Shown piece after piece: positions 11,403 to 22,800 of a DNA stretch of 64,000 nt. The notes under the pieces were generated by a model, which saw nothing but the letters and a program-made list of their open reading frames with translations, had not been told where the DNA came from and did no database searches. A program made the translations under genes and the position numbers. Positions within the stretch are counted from its first letter, which is position 1. Every line of letters starts with the position of its first letter. The DNA is taken from NCBI GenBank assembly GCA_963693305.1, contig OY855910.1, positions 17,258,862 through 17,322,861 of the forward strand. The letters run 5' to 3'. Source of the stretch: Meandrina meandrites. Lineage: Eukaryota > Cnidaria > Anthozoa > Scleractinia > Meandrinidae.

Positions 11403-12144
11403 CAGCCGATGCAAAAAATAGTAAATGAAAATTATTTTAAACGTGTTTATTATCCGTTTCCTTAACATGTACACGACACGTATTTATGTATTAGAACAAC
11501 GCTTTTTTAAAGGTTGAAATCTCAACTAACCTTTTTTTAATTAAATTTCCATAATTTTATTTAAAGCACTTTCTGCCGTGATAATTAGATTTTACCGCCC
11601 CCGGAAAACGTCTCTCCTTACAAGTAAGTTTTCTGTTAAAATTAAAATCACTTTTGTTACACGTGGACCCACACAGCCAGTGTTTCAAAAGCTCAGTCTT
11701 CATATCATGAAACGATTGGGAGAATTGCTTCTTTGCTTCTTCTCCTGGGTGAAATGTATTTTGTTAGGATGCTTTGATAACCAGTCAATTTGCTGATGTT
11801 ACGAAATGTCAGACCCTTGGGCAATGAAAAACTGGAACGTATTTTAATAACCTACTTGTATTTTATAATCAACATTTCAATGCAGCTGACCAATAAACTG
11901 ACCTTAAAGCTGGAACGCAATCTGGGAGGGCTTCCAACAGAAAGCCAGATATGTCCAGGATTGAACGCTAATGAGATGCACGCACTTTATGATACTCATC
12001 ACAAAGTGTCCTGGCTAATAAAAGTTCACCAAAACACACCAAACACTGTCAAATATGAAGTAATGTTACAATGTCAAATAACCTTGCCACACATGAAGTA
12101 TTTGCATTCAATCCTGGACATAAGTACAGAAGTCCAAAAAAGCT
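11403..12144. other. intergenic/3' UTR space between convergent genes
   Basis: This lies between the end of the 10988 gene (+) and the end of CAMLG (-), so it should hold both 3' UTRs. A plus-strand open frame of about 127 codons (11790-12173) runs antisense into the last CAMLG exon. I see no start, homology or splice context for it and treat it as chance. Confidence 0.45.
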
Positions 12145-15100
12145 CTATTCAATGGTGTTTAAGGCATGTTTGAGGAGTCCAGTGGTAATGCTATATTCTA
12201 CAATGCAGTGAACAACAATCACTGAAAACAAGAACACGCCAAAGTCCTTAAGAGCAGCCAAGAGTGCAGTGAAAATAAAATTGACTTTGTGTGTAAATTC
12301 TATGGGAATTCCACAGAGTTGCAGGGCCACGGTTAGCATAGAGATATAGGCAGAATGGGATGTCTGAAAAATAAACACAATAAATAGATATTTAATCAAC
12401 GAGCCATGTTTTTACTGCACTGCTTGCAAGATGCCTCTCACCACCTGTGAACTTGACATTGTTCTAGGAAATCATGCAACCTACAAATTATTCACTAATC
12501 TAATTAGAATAAACTGTAGGCTCTAAGTCAATGAGAAGACAGATAGTTGCTACAATGTATAATAATCAGTATTATCTATTTTCTGGATTTTCAGGTTTAA
12601 AATGTAGAAAACTGAGTACAAAAAAAAAACAAATCAATAGTACGTGCATTTCTGATGTACCATTGATTTTCTGCTCCAGTTTATAGTCACAGAAATCTAC
12701 TGCTGCATGATTACTTATAAATATACATGTACATGTACATGTAAGTGGAGGTGGGGGGTTGGTTGGAATACAGTAAGTACACTACAGTAAAAACAGATCA
12801 TTAGCGAATTGGACTCCAGATCAAGCAGTCCAGATGCAAGGCCTGGCTCGGTCCATTGTGTAATGTTCTTTGGCAAAACTCTTTGCTATTAAACTTATTA
12901 AATCTGGGGTGCAACCCAATAATGGACCAGCATCCCATCCAAGGGAAAAGCAGAAATAAAAGCATTCTCCTAGTCGCTTAACGCTATATTGTAGATGATG
13001 CACAAGGCTCAAATGCTGACTTTAACTTTAATAATAATTAGTATTAGTATACACCACACAAGTGAAAAGTGCTTTTCACGTGCCGTGATTGGTTAACTCA
13101 GAGGTGATTAGCAAAGCACTGTTCATCTCCGAGCAGCCGAAGAGAAACCAATGGCTTTGCATGTCACTTTGGGTACTGAAAGTAATGTTTTGGTCCGCTA
13201 GTTACTCAACTTGTGTGGTTTATACTAAAACAATTATTCACCTCAGTGTCGGTGAAAGTGGTGGATATTTACCTTGACGCTTCGCAGCTTGGTAAATATC
13301 CACCACTATTCACCTTCACTTCAGTGAATAATTGTTAACTATAATCAATTTATATAGAACAGCAAGGAGAATTTGCTGGTTTGTGTCTGAACACTGAACA
13401 GTGTACTACTTGTACATTTGGCTACTTACCTGTCTAAAGCTTGGCACACATACAAACAATAGTTGTAATGCAAGGAATGGCCAGACCATAGACTGAAAGA
13501 AAATATAACAATTCATTAGAATTACCGTAATGAGAATAAACTGTGCAAAAAAGAAAGTAATACATGGTTGCACATGTACTGGAATACAGGTGTATGAAGG
13601 TAATGAAGGTAAAGGGATAAGATTTACAGGTGTAGCTGACCACAGGAAGACAAATTTTTATATCTTCAAGCGACCATGATGTATTTTTTTTATTATAAAA
13701 ACATACTAATAATGACTAGTTTCCAGATATATGAAGATCTCTTGAATATTGTTGTCTGTTTTTTGAAACATTTCTAAACATAATTTCTAGAGGAAGAACC
13801 ACAATATTTTTGTCTTAATATAACAAATTTTAGCTCAACCTACGTTAATATAGCAAACTTCATAATATCACATCTTTTTAGGTGAAATATCCTTACAATG
13901 CATCGAAAACAGGCCTATTCTTCTTTATTGCCAATTCAACTCAGTGTTTACATTAATTTTTTAAACATGGGAATGCAACCATTAGTGTGAAAAGCAGGTC
14001 AAATTTTGACCTTTATCAACAGATTTCTGCTTGTGATACTAAATGTTAAATAAAAAGTGTACAACAAAGCCATAGATTAGATTTGATTTGTGTTAATCCA
14101 GAAGTCCCAGTAACTGTTTTTAACCAAAGATTAAGACTAAGGCTGATGATACCTCCTGACATCTTGAGCGTTTTGAATATTACAAGCTTCTTGCAAAAAT
14201 AATTGCTACTTGAAGTAGGAGAGGGTTTTATATTCAGAAGAAATTATTGTTACCAGACAGATGGAAGGCACTGTAGCCTAATGGTTATAGTGCCCTGGAC
14301 TCTGGATCAAATGGTCCATGTTTGAGCCCGGGCCAGGGTCATTGTGCTGTATTTTTAGGGAAGAGACTTTACTCTCATATTGCCTCTCATTACAATGTAG
14401 CCGAGTGGTTTAGGGTGCTGGCGTTGTAATCCGGAGGTCCCAGATTCAAGCCCTCCACCCTGCCACTAGCTGGATTTGTTCTTGGGCATCTTGAGTTCAA
14501 ATCTTTAGTCACACTTTGTATATAGCCAACTGGTCTGCCTCTGGCCAGTTGGGATTTATAACTATGTTTTGTTCATTTAAAATATTTGTTTCCTCTGTTT
14601 CATTGGCATGCCTGTGAACTAGCTATTTCAAAGAGATATGAAGCTAAGTGCATGACAATTATAAACATCATTTACATTTTTTACATTTTTGTACCACAGA
14701 AGACCCAGTTGTTCAAAGGGTGGATAACGCTATCCACTGGATAAATCCCTTTCCACTGGATAACTGTTGACAAAACAAACTATGCTATCCACTGGTTAGT
14801 GATAAATCCAGTGGATAGCATTATCCACCATTTGAACAGCTGGGGCCTGGGTAGTAAAAAAAATGGAGGTGTATAAATGGATACTGATAAATTAAATGCT
14901 AGGCTTTAAAATAAATAAATAAGTTAATTACAATTTTAAGAGAGAAAGCCACATTAGCCCTAGCTGGTTTTGATGGGAGTCCTCTGTCCAAGTCGAATTG
15001 GAATTTGGAAAAGTTAGTTATTCAGGAGGGTGGAAAACCAAAGTACCCAGATATGAAACCCATGGAACAAGGCAAGAACCAACAACAAATTCAACCCACA

Positions 15101-16838
15101 TATGGCACCTGGCCAGAATCAAACCCTAGCCACATTGGTGGGAAGCAAGCGTCTCACCTCTGTGCCATTCCTGCCCTGTAGTGGACTAGTGTCCCATCCA
15201 AGGAGGGCCAGAAATACTTCCGAGACTAGTAGATTGATACTGTAGAAGTCAGAGTTAAACGCCTGCTGTATTGGCCACTCGGCTGGAATGCGGCCTATTT
15301 ACACCATTACACTGAACCTAGGAGGGTGGGAAGACTAGGGCTATGGGGCTATGGTACATCTTGACATACATGTATATTTCCCCCCTACCATGACAGGTGC
15401 CTGTTTTTGGTATGCTCAGTTTATCCCTTGCGAGAGATATTTAAGGTCATTCCTCTGAAATAGAACTGACAATAGATTTTCATTCAAACTTTGTCTATTG
15501 ATTGTTCATCTTAAGGGAACCTAAATTTTAAAATAAAAAGGGGGGTCCCCGTATTCGTTTGGGAGCAGGGGGACTTTGAATCTACCCCATAATTCCTTAC
15601 AATATCAGTCTCCAGAAAAGTGTCATTTGAACCGTTCAGTTAACGTTTCGCGGGAGCAGAAAAAATAGGGAGGATGCAAAACGTAATATTTATCAATAGA
15701 AGCACTGTATCGACTTCAAGGAACAATTTACTGTTTGTTTCAGGACAAAGGCACGACAGCGATTCAACTTGTTACAAACGTACAGTGATCTCGAGGCCAC
15801 AAATTTATCTTCACTGGTAGCGGCGTTTCCAATGATTACTGAAGTTTCAACAATAGAAATTTGTTTATATTCGCTGCATAGAAAGGAGGCGTTCACTGGA
15901 CTCAGAAAAAATTGATAGGTCACCGTGCTCGTTTACGAGAAAACGACGATTTTCCTCGCGCACGAGCCAAGCCGAAAAGAAAAAACAGCCATTTTCTTAA
16001 TGCTGCTTAATGTGCGCGCGCTGGTACGCGCGCTAATCACCCGTAAATTTATGCGCAGTAAGGATGCGCAATGCAAAACAGAGGAATGACCTTAATACTA
16101 GACCCCGAAAAATACCAGATTGACAATGTATCACCTGTTTCTTGGTTATTAATTTAGTTGTATGGACAACAGTCAAATTTCAGAAATCCCTGGGGTGGAT
16201 AAGGACTTAAGTGCGTGGAAATTGATCTATGTCCATTCACGCTATCTTACCTCTGACTGAATCAGAACTCGTTTAGAACTATCAGGATGATGTTTTTCGT
16301 TTTTGGAAAGTAAAACTTCCAAGTTCATGTAAGTCCACTTGCTAACCAGTACGATAGCCAGGGTGACATTGAAAATAACTCGAGTCAAAATTCCGGATTT
16401 TGAACTGGAAGATACGTCTTCAGTTGTTTTGTTGAAGGTGGTTCGTGGAGAACTCTCTTGGTGAATTGTTGATTCGGGGAAATTTTGAAATTCGTTGTCC
16501 GAGAAATTCCTTTTGTCTGTTTCTACATCTTGTGACTCGCAAACAGGTTCTTCTGTTGTGTCCTTTTTGACAGTTTGGTCTTCCATGTCTTTTGTAACCG
16601 GCCAAACATCTTTTTCTCCTACAATAGTTTCGCTTTCTAAGGGATCAACATCAAACTTCTTCTGGTTAGACACATCTTTTTCCGTTGAAACAGAATTTGA
16701 AACACTTTCAGATGGTTCGAGCTGTGATTTTGAAGTAATGGGATGGTTTGAACGAGTGCCTAAAATTTTCTGAAGGCGTTCCTCGCTATTTTGTAGCAAT
16801 TTTCTCCTCCTGGCCTCCCGACGCTCAGCGGCAGCCAT
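12145..16838 (-). CDS. CAMLG: CAMLG / calcium signal-modulating cyclophilin ligand (GET2-like TRC40 receptor subunit)
   Basis: Three exons on the minus strand: 16838-16251, 13492-13430 and 12363-12145. All junctions are GT-AG and phase 0, giving 289 residues (human CAML is about 296, from memory). The N-terminus has the hallmark basic helix: RREARRRKLLQNSEERLQKI (residues 6-25) matches the family's RRxELRRRKLLxNSExRxxxI block, which binds the TRC40/GET3 ATPase. A long polar, acidic linker follows, then three membrane segments: about 150-171 at the end of exon 1, all of the 21-residue exon 2 (SMVWPFLALQLLF...), and about 258-274. The last is followed by a short tail ending NTIE. In animals CAML pairs with GET1/WRB in the ER membrane to receive tail-anchored proteins. 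I chose the ATG at 16838 (CCAAG before it) over in-frame upstream ATGs because homology begins there. Introns hold SINEs and MITEs. Confidence 0.9.
12800..13012 (-). mobile_element. tRNA-derived SINE remnant in a CAMLG intron
   Basis: The sequence has the body seen in other window copies: a GGACTCCAGATC-type segment, a box B-like GCAAGGCCTGG, then TGGACCAGCATCCCATCCAAGG, which reappears as TGGACTAGCATCCCATCC at 61632-61649. The orientation call and the exact ends are uncertain. Confidence 0.45.
13229..13336. repeat. long hairpin (45-bp arms) in a CAMLG intron
   Basis: The left arm 13229-13273 and right arm 13291-13336 are reverse complements with only a few mismatches (AACAATTATTCAC... and ...GTGAATAATTGTT at the ends, GGTGGATATTTACC next to the loop). 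The loop is 17 bp. It is probably the end structure of a foldback MITE that may start near 13054, where a GAAAAGTGCTTTTC palindrome occurs. Confidence 0.75.
14265..14580 (+). mobile_element. two tRNA-like SINE modules in tandem
   Basis: Two RNA polymerase III-type promoters lie in a row inside the CAMLG intron. The first (about 14272-14335) has a box A-like TAGCCTAATGGTTATAGTG and a box B-like GTTTGAGCCC. The second (about 14398-14465) has AGCCGAGTGGTTTAGGGTGC and AGATTCAAGCCC. Both look tRNA-derived, lack a clean cloverleaf and run into unrelated tails, so they are SINEs and not functional tRNA genes. Confidence 0.6.
14704..14846. mobile_element. foldback MITE with TATCCACTGGATAAAT-type arms
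   Basis: Terminal arms 14704-14747 and 14802-14846 are inverted copies (CAGTTGTTCAAA...GTGGATAA and TTATCCACC...TTTGAACAGCTG). An extra inner copy of TATCCACTGG lies between them. It is intronic to CAMLG. A diverged relative lies at about 44755-44910. Confidence 0.75.
14985..15180 (-). mobile_element. tRNA-derived SINE, minus orientation (family shared with 19.6 and 51.6 kb)
   Basis: Read on the minus strand it has a GCTTGCTTCCCACCAATGTG segment and a box B-like GGGTTTGATTCTGGCC. Then come GGGTTGAATTTGTTGTTGG and a CCAAATTCCAATTCGACTTG end. The copies at 19620 and 51628 show the same order. Confidence 0.7.
15441..16095. mobile_element. TTAA-flanked non-autonomous DNA transposon in a CAMLG intron
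   Basis: The ends are perfect 17-bp inverted repeats, TTAAGGTCATTCCTCTG at 15441-15457 and its exact reverse complement at 16079-16095, including a TTAA duplicated at both ends. Target duplication of TTAA is the mark of piggyBac and Kolobok transposons (family knowledge). The 650-bp interior has no transposase frame. A GC-rich patch with GCGCGCG runs at 16013-16035 is internal. Confidence 0.8.
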
Positions 16839-17305
16839 CTTGGAATCAGTACAGCGGAAGCGAAACCGGAACGAGCGGAACTGATGCCCAGTTCTCCGCA
16901 ACACCACACGTCCCCCGGCCTTAACCCGCGGCCTGGAGTGGCCGTATCGATTGATCTTCTTCATTGTAACGGTACGGTCAAAATAGTTTTTACTGTAGAG
17001 TGATGAAAATGACTGAATACTATAATTTATATGACTTTTACTGTAATTCATTAATGAATGAAACAATTTAAAAATATAATTATTGATCTAATGAAAAAGA
17101 AAAATATCTCTTACTGGAACCAAACGCCTCAACATTAGCCGAAAACTAAGTTTCTATTTCACAATTAAAAATAATTGATAGCCCTTCTGTCTACCTTAGA
17201 TTTAAAAGGAAAAACCCTTATAGGGAAACATTAGTAAAACTAAGAATGAGCTGTCACAAACTGATAGAATCGAAACAGGTAGATACGACAAAATACCTCA
17301 TGATA
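16839..17305 (-). promoter_or_regulatory. presumed CAMLG promoter and 5' UTR
   Basis: Immediately upstream of the CAMLG ATG there is an unusually GC-rich stretch (about 16850-16965) in AT-rich surroundings, as expected for a housekeeping promoter. The open frame runs on upstream through this segment without a stop but is basic, compositionally different and outside the family's homology, so I treat it as 5' UTR. Confidence 0.4.
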
Positions 17306-17307
17306 CG

Positions 17308-17764
17308 GAGGGGGACATTGGGGGTTGCTGGACACCGCATCACCGCAAAAAATTTCGACAAATGTCGCAATACCGCAAAAAAATTCGGAAAATACCGCAA
17401 TTTCATAGTAAGCCTGTATAGCGGGCGGATTCGTTGACGTGAGGGCAAAAAAGAGGCAAAAAAAAAGCAGTGCGACCGTGGAAACAATGATACGGCTTTA
17501 AACACTGGTTGTTAAAACAGTCGAATTGTAGATTAAAATGTGTGACAACATATGGCTGTTTCAAGATGCTTCCGAAAACGACCAGAAACGGCTGAAAACA
17601 TGGTCGGAAAAAGTGAAGGATACCTGTTTATACCGCCGACTAAAAAGCAAAGAAAACGCATCCCGCAGGTTTGGAGAATACCGCAATACCGCAATTCAAG
17701 ATTAAAATTACCGAAATATCGCATGAAAAATTGGCCAATACCGCAAACCCGAATGTCCCCCTCG
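17308..17764. mobile_element. MITE with GAGGGGGACATTGGGGG-type termini and ATACCGCAA repeats
   Basis: Inverted ends: GAGGGGGACATTGGGGG at 17308-17324 and CCCGAATGTCCCCCTCG at 17748-17764. Both halves contain several copies of ATACCGCAA (17371-17402 on the left; 17670-17750 on the right). There is no transposase; open frames across it follow the repeats. Confidence 0.65.
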
Positions 17765-19619
17765 ATAAGTGGTTATGTAGCCTCAGCAATTGCAACAAAA
17801 TTGAAGATGAAACTCACCCTTAGTTAGATTGTACTAGCTATTCTCCTATGAGAGAAATATTCTTCTCTAAAATAGAATCTAAAATCCCATTCCTACGATT
17901 ACTATCACATAACACTTTATTATCATATCTTATTTTTTTAAACATTCATTAATTTCATTTATCTCAGCATGCTTTGAATTCAGGGAGAAACTAGTTACAA
18001 TGTCTACAATGACCACCCATTTGAATGGCTATAAATGAGATTAAGAACAATTAGGCTGCTACTACGTGAAAAAAGTAGACTTTTCGAGACACCAACATGA
18101 CCAGAACCGATAAAGCAGGGTTGCAACCGTGGACAGCTGTTTCGTCCCTTTTGGGACTCATCAGCGCAATGTAGCAGATTTAAATGACGCCAGCACGAAA
18201 CATCAGCGCAAATAAATTGCGAAATAACCCGTACACTATATCAAGTTCCGTACTTTAAACTCATTTAATTTGCCCCCTGAATCACGCGTAGCCAAATCAC
18301 TTGTTTCGGGGAGCAAGAAGAACAAAGTGTCACGATGATGTCTCGCAAAAGCAAAATACTTAAATGTGAGCCAAACCGCAGCATGTCGGATCTAAGAACA
18401 CTTTGGTCCAAAAACAGGTTAAAGTAAAACTCAAAACAGCAAAGGAATGCAAACAGCAATGAACAATTATTGTATGTAATTCTTCTTTTATTGTATTCAT
18501 TTTTTTCATAGCTATTATATAGTACAATACTTTGCAGTGGTCATGCAAATAAAGCTTGTTGTTGTTGAGTTAAAAGTTATTGAATTTTGAGTGGTCTAGA
18601 TAGATGACTTTTTTGGTTTTGTTTCTATCAATCAAGGAAATTCTCTCTCGATTGAGCAAATGTGTAATTTTATTCATTTCACGATAAGCACGTAACACTC
18701 AACACTCAAGCAGACTCCATTTGCGCGAAACCTTTTGTCTAATAAGCGTACATTCTCCTGTGTATATACATTCTTACTTTCATACTATTTACCTCTTATG
18801 GAGAGAAGGAACTTTTTCAAAATGCCGGATTCCACGGATTGTATTCAAAATTTCTGACAATTACTCATGACGATACGCTTGCACTATTAACTTTAACTAC
18901 AGTCGCGCGACTTGAAAGCAATTTCCACGTAACTGTTACTCCACAAAAGCAGCAAGCGACACAATTTATAAAAGGTAGCATAAACTATGACAGTGTTTAT
19001 ATTATAAGCACTGTAGTAAATTTATCTCAAGTCTCAGAAGGCTGGACTGGGCTGGCCAGCTTCTGCTTTCGCTCATTTCATAGAGAGTGCAAATCAAGCC
19101 TACAAAAACTTCATGTCATATTACAACACTCTTACTGACTGAATTGTACCCCATGATTACATCGCGTGAGCTGAGACCATGGATAGTCAATGCCAGTGAC
19201 GTAGATATGACGTACATCCTACAGTTATCAGAGTGTGATTATAGAAATCGGGCGCTGATAATGTCATCTGAATATCCCGGAAGTTTCCGTTACGCGAAAA
19301 TTCTTCCCACGAGAGATTCCATCTTCACAGAGCTTTCAGAATGAAATGATTATCTTTTTTTCTAAAGAAGAGAGAAACATTCTAGTAACGGAAAGGTAGA
19401 CAAATAAACCTTTCAACTCGTTTGACGAAAAAGAGCAAAGGATACAACAAAAGAGGAACGATTGACTTTTCTTTGAATACCTTTTCTATCGCCTACTTGT
19501 TTGTATTCCCACTACATTTGAATAACAGTAATTAAAAGGAAACTTTCTAGTCTACAACTAGAGTGATAAGGTTTATATTTCTAAATGGGGTCCCGTGTTG
19601 AAAGACTAGGTCAATACTA
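17765..19619. other. intergenic DNA with no supported gene
   Basis: AT-rich; no coding exon, RNA gene or clear repeat end that I can support. The frames at 18839-19344 overlap one another, begin in unremarkable context and show no motif. Confidence 0.4.
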
Positions 19620-19860
19620 GTTCACACAGATGCTTTCTTTCAGAAGCAGTGGTGAGAACGCTCGCCTCCCACCAATTTGGTACTGGTGCGATTCCCGGAC
19701 CCGGCGTTATATGTGGGTTGAGTTTGTTATTGGTTCTCGTCCTTGCTCCGGGGGTTCTCCGGTTTTCATCCCTTACACATAAACCAACACTTCTAAATTC
19801 CAATTCGATTCAGGTAGGGAATAGTGGATGAAGAGCCAATGTGTGGAAATGCCACTGCAA
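19620..19860 (+). mobile_element. tRNA-derived SINE
   Basis: The head has GTGAGAACGCTCGCCTCCCACC and a box B-like GCGATTCCCGG. Then follow GGGTTGAGTTTGTTATTGG, CTCCGGTTTTCATCC and an end at AATTCCAATTCGATTCAGG...GTGGATGAAGAGCC. The copy at 51628-51805 follows it nearly base for base, and one at 14985-15180 is inverted. Confidence 0.75.
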
Positions 19861-22800
19861 ATTCCCATTAATATTATGATGATGTTATTTTACCAGAGTG
19901 ACCTCATCAGCGTAAAAATACTGAGGGGCCTGGATATACATCTAAGGAATCACGACCCTCTGAACGGCAAGCTTCTTCCCTTTTCTGACTAATTTCAACT
20001 TATTACTTTGCATGAATGCTAACTCGGTGATTTATGATACTTGAAAGCAATGTTTCCTTGTTCATAACTTTCCTTTTTTCTTGCCACCTGTCTTAAGCAT
20101 TACTGTTGTAACGAAAAGTTAAAATAGACGTATGATAAGGATATGACACCTCAAAGAGGGCATATATCAGAATTGACCAGATTTAATATTTATTTCACTT
20201 ACTTAACGGTTAATCACAACAACATTCCTCTAAGTATTTTTGGCTGGACCTTTGATAGCTTTATTTTAGTACTGAGTTTGTAGTCCATATCAAGCAAATT
20301 CAGTTTGATCAAGCTTATTCAGTTTGATTTGTTACGAATCGTTATAACTGAAGATACTACTAAAACAAGAAACTATTCAATCAAGACGCTCAAATAACAC
20401 AATGCCGGCTTTGTTTCCTTTGCTTCAATGTACTTGCTGCACTTCGAATAAACTTTCCTTTCGAGCCAATTTAGAATATAACATGTTTGTATTAAATTAA
20501 AAAAATGGTTTTCGGCAGGAAATAGTTTTTGTAGCGTTAGTGAGCTCCTAAATATAGATGGGTCGTTTGAGCTTACCGCTTGTATTGTTCGCGTGATTAT
20601 TTCGTTAACAACGTTATCTTCTAATACTTGTCTTTTTCTCTATTACTAAATTTTACGAAGGAAATAGACAGGACAGGCAAGCACTTCATCACATGTAGTG
20701 AGTGATGGAAAGTCGAAATTACTACTCTGGCGCTGATACTGATCAACTGGTATTAACTCAAAGAGTCGTCAATATAGAGAGATATCTTCTCCGGTCTAGA
20801 CAGCTGATAAAAATTATTATAATAATAGTGTCTTGATGCACTTTTTAAGCTCAGAATTAATATTGAAATAAATGTAAAACAATCTGCAAGGAGGGTTAAT
20901 TTATGGATTTTGTATCAGAAAGGGTTGATATTCTTCCAGCAGCGGACTTCTAGACTCGTAGATGCTAATGTTAACTACCTTATCGAAAATTTACAATTTT
21001 TCTGCACGCAAGCTTGGACCCATTATTGAGGATAATATTTTATTGATTATTTCTAACATTTGCTTAGAACCTTATAAAATCCGGAAACTTTAACCTAAAC
21101 GTATTAAAAGCTTAATTCTAAGAGATATAATATTTAGAAATTATTTTTTAAAATTCTTTTTCTTAAAAAAAGCCGTGTTTGCCCTTTTCGCACCAAAAAA
21201 AAAACTGTAAAAGTGAAATATATATATATAAAAGTACAGGATTACTTCGAATGACAATTTGTATTATTCACTTATCTTTCAGATTGAATCGCATTTTCTC
21301 TACCACTCCGTTTAACTACTTTCTTATCAAAATTAAAAACATCATTTATTTTCCTAGAGTTCATTTCCGATGGTGCTTTTCACACCATCACAAAATAGTT
21401 TAAATTAAAGAAGCTAGGCGCTTTCAAAGCATTAGAAGTTTCTCTCTTCTCTGCGTCAGCTGAAGAAGTTTGGCAAAAGGAAAGATCGACAAAGTACACA
21501 TTTTCAACCTGCCTAATTCAAGAAGACAAGGTTTGCAAAATTAAGTTTGATAAATATTTTTATGCTTTTAATAATATAGTATTTAGCAATAGAAAGCTAT
21601 AGGCTTCTGGTAGTAATCACGGCATTAGCATTCAAAATGAAAGAAACAGTGCGGTAATTTGAGATCCATTTTAAAAGAAGTATTGCCATATATAGTTTGT
21701 ATCTAAAAGACAATTTCACTAGTACTTCGTACGCTTGGAGAAGTCTTCAAAATGAAACGAATTTCCATAGGGCAGTGTACTTAAACATTGGTTTGCTTAG
21801 GGGAAAAGTACTAGTAGTTCGTACGCTTGGAGAAGTCTTCAAAATGAAACGAATTTCCATAGGGCAGTGTGCTTAAACATTGGTTTGCTTAGGGGAAAAA
21901 TTCGTTTTCTTACTCAGTTACAAGCAATTTAACGGCATATATGTCACTGTCTTTCATCTACCATTTTAGTAGTCAAATATTTCATTCACTGTGCAGTAAG
22001 ATCTTTGTGTTTTATAGTCAGTATTCTTAGTTTAGATAAAAAAGTCTGTTTTAGTTTATCTTTTATAAAAAAATTTCGTTTTTCGTGCCTCGGATTTTGT
22101 TTTCTCTTTGATAACGTTTTCAATAACTGTTTGATATTATGACTCCAACAATTGATGTAACACGCGCGCGTACACGCCACTCAATACCCGGATGTAGAAC
22201 TGAATGATGTTTGCAAAAGTTCAATGGTAGACCATCCGTCTTTTCGACTGAATGTGTTTGGTAATCCTTTCTGAAGCGACTGTAAATTTTCACGAATCTT
22301 CGAAAAACTCCCGATGGTTTTTCTTTTTTTTCATAATTTGGGTATTCATCTCAGCCATTATATACGCAAACATGAACGAAAAAAAAAGAACTTCCCGCCA
22401 TTTTATTGATACGCGTTTTGGCAGTATAGTCTACATTAAATATTGATATTAAGTGTCTGACAACAAACGCGAATATGGAAACGTTTCTATCATGGTCAAG
22501 ATGGCAGAAAAGTGCTCACTTACCGTCATCTAATCGAAGACTAAGTTTATCTGAGGTACTTCCTTTCATTTCTTTCTTGGCAAAAACGTCCTGCACAGTG
22601 GTTCTCTAGAAACAAGTGAAAAGATTGCCCATGTTGTCTCTTAAAAAACAAAATCTCCCTTTGATTTAAAGGCGCGGAACGGCGATCAAGATAAATCTAA
22701 CCCTCATGTTAAGATCGATAGAGAACTTATCCATAAAAAGAAAAGAAAGGAGAAACTTTTTTTAAACGTGTAGTCGTTAAAGTTCAAGCAAAAAATAAGT

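Noticed and set aside
11790..12173. 127-codon plus-strand open frame
   Set aside because: It runs antisense into the last CAMLG exon and through its 3' UTR, starts with TTG/ATG in weak context and shows no domain; most likely chance.
16839..17066. N-terminal extension of CAMLG from an upstream in-frame ATG
   Set aside because: Family homology starts at the ATG at 16838 (basic RRR helix). The upstream 76 residues are unlike the family and overlap the GC-rich promoter.
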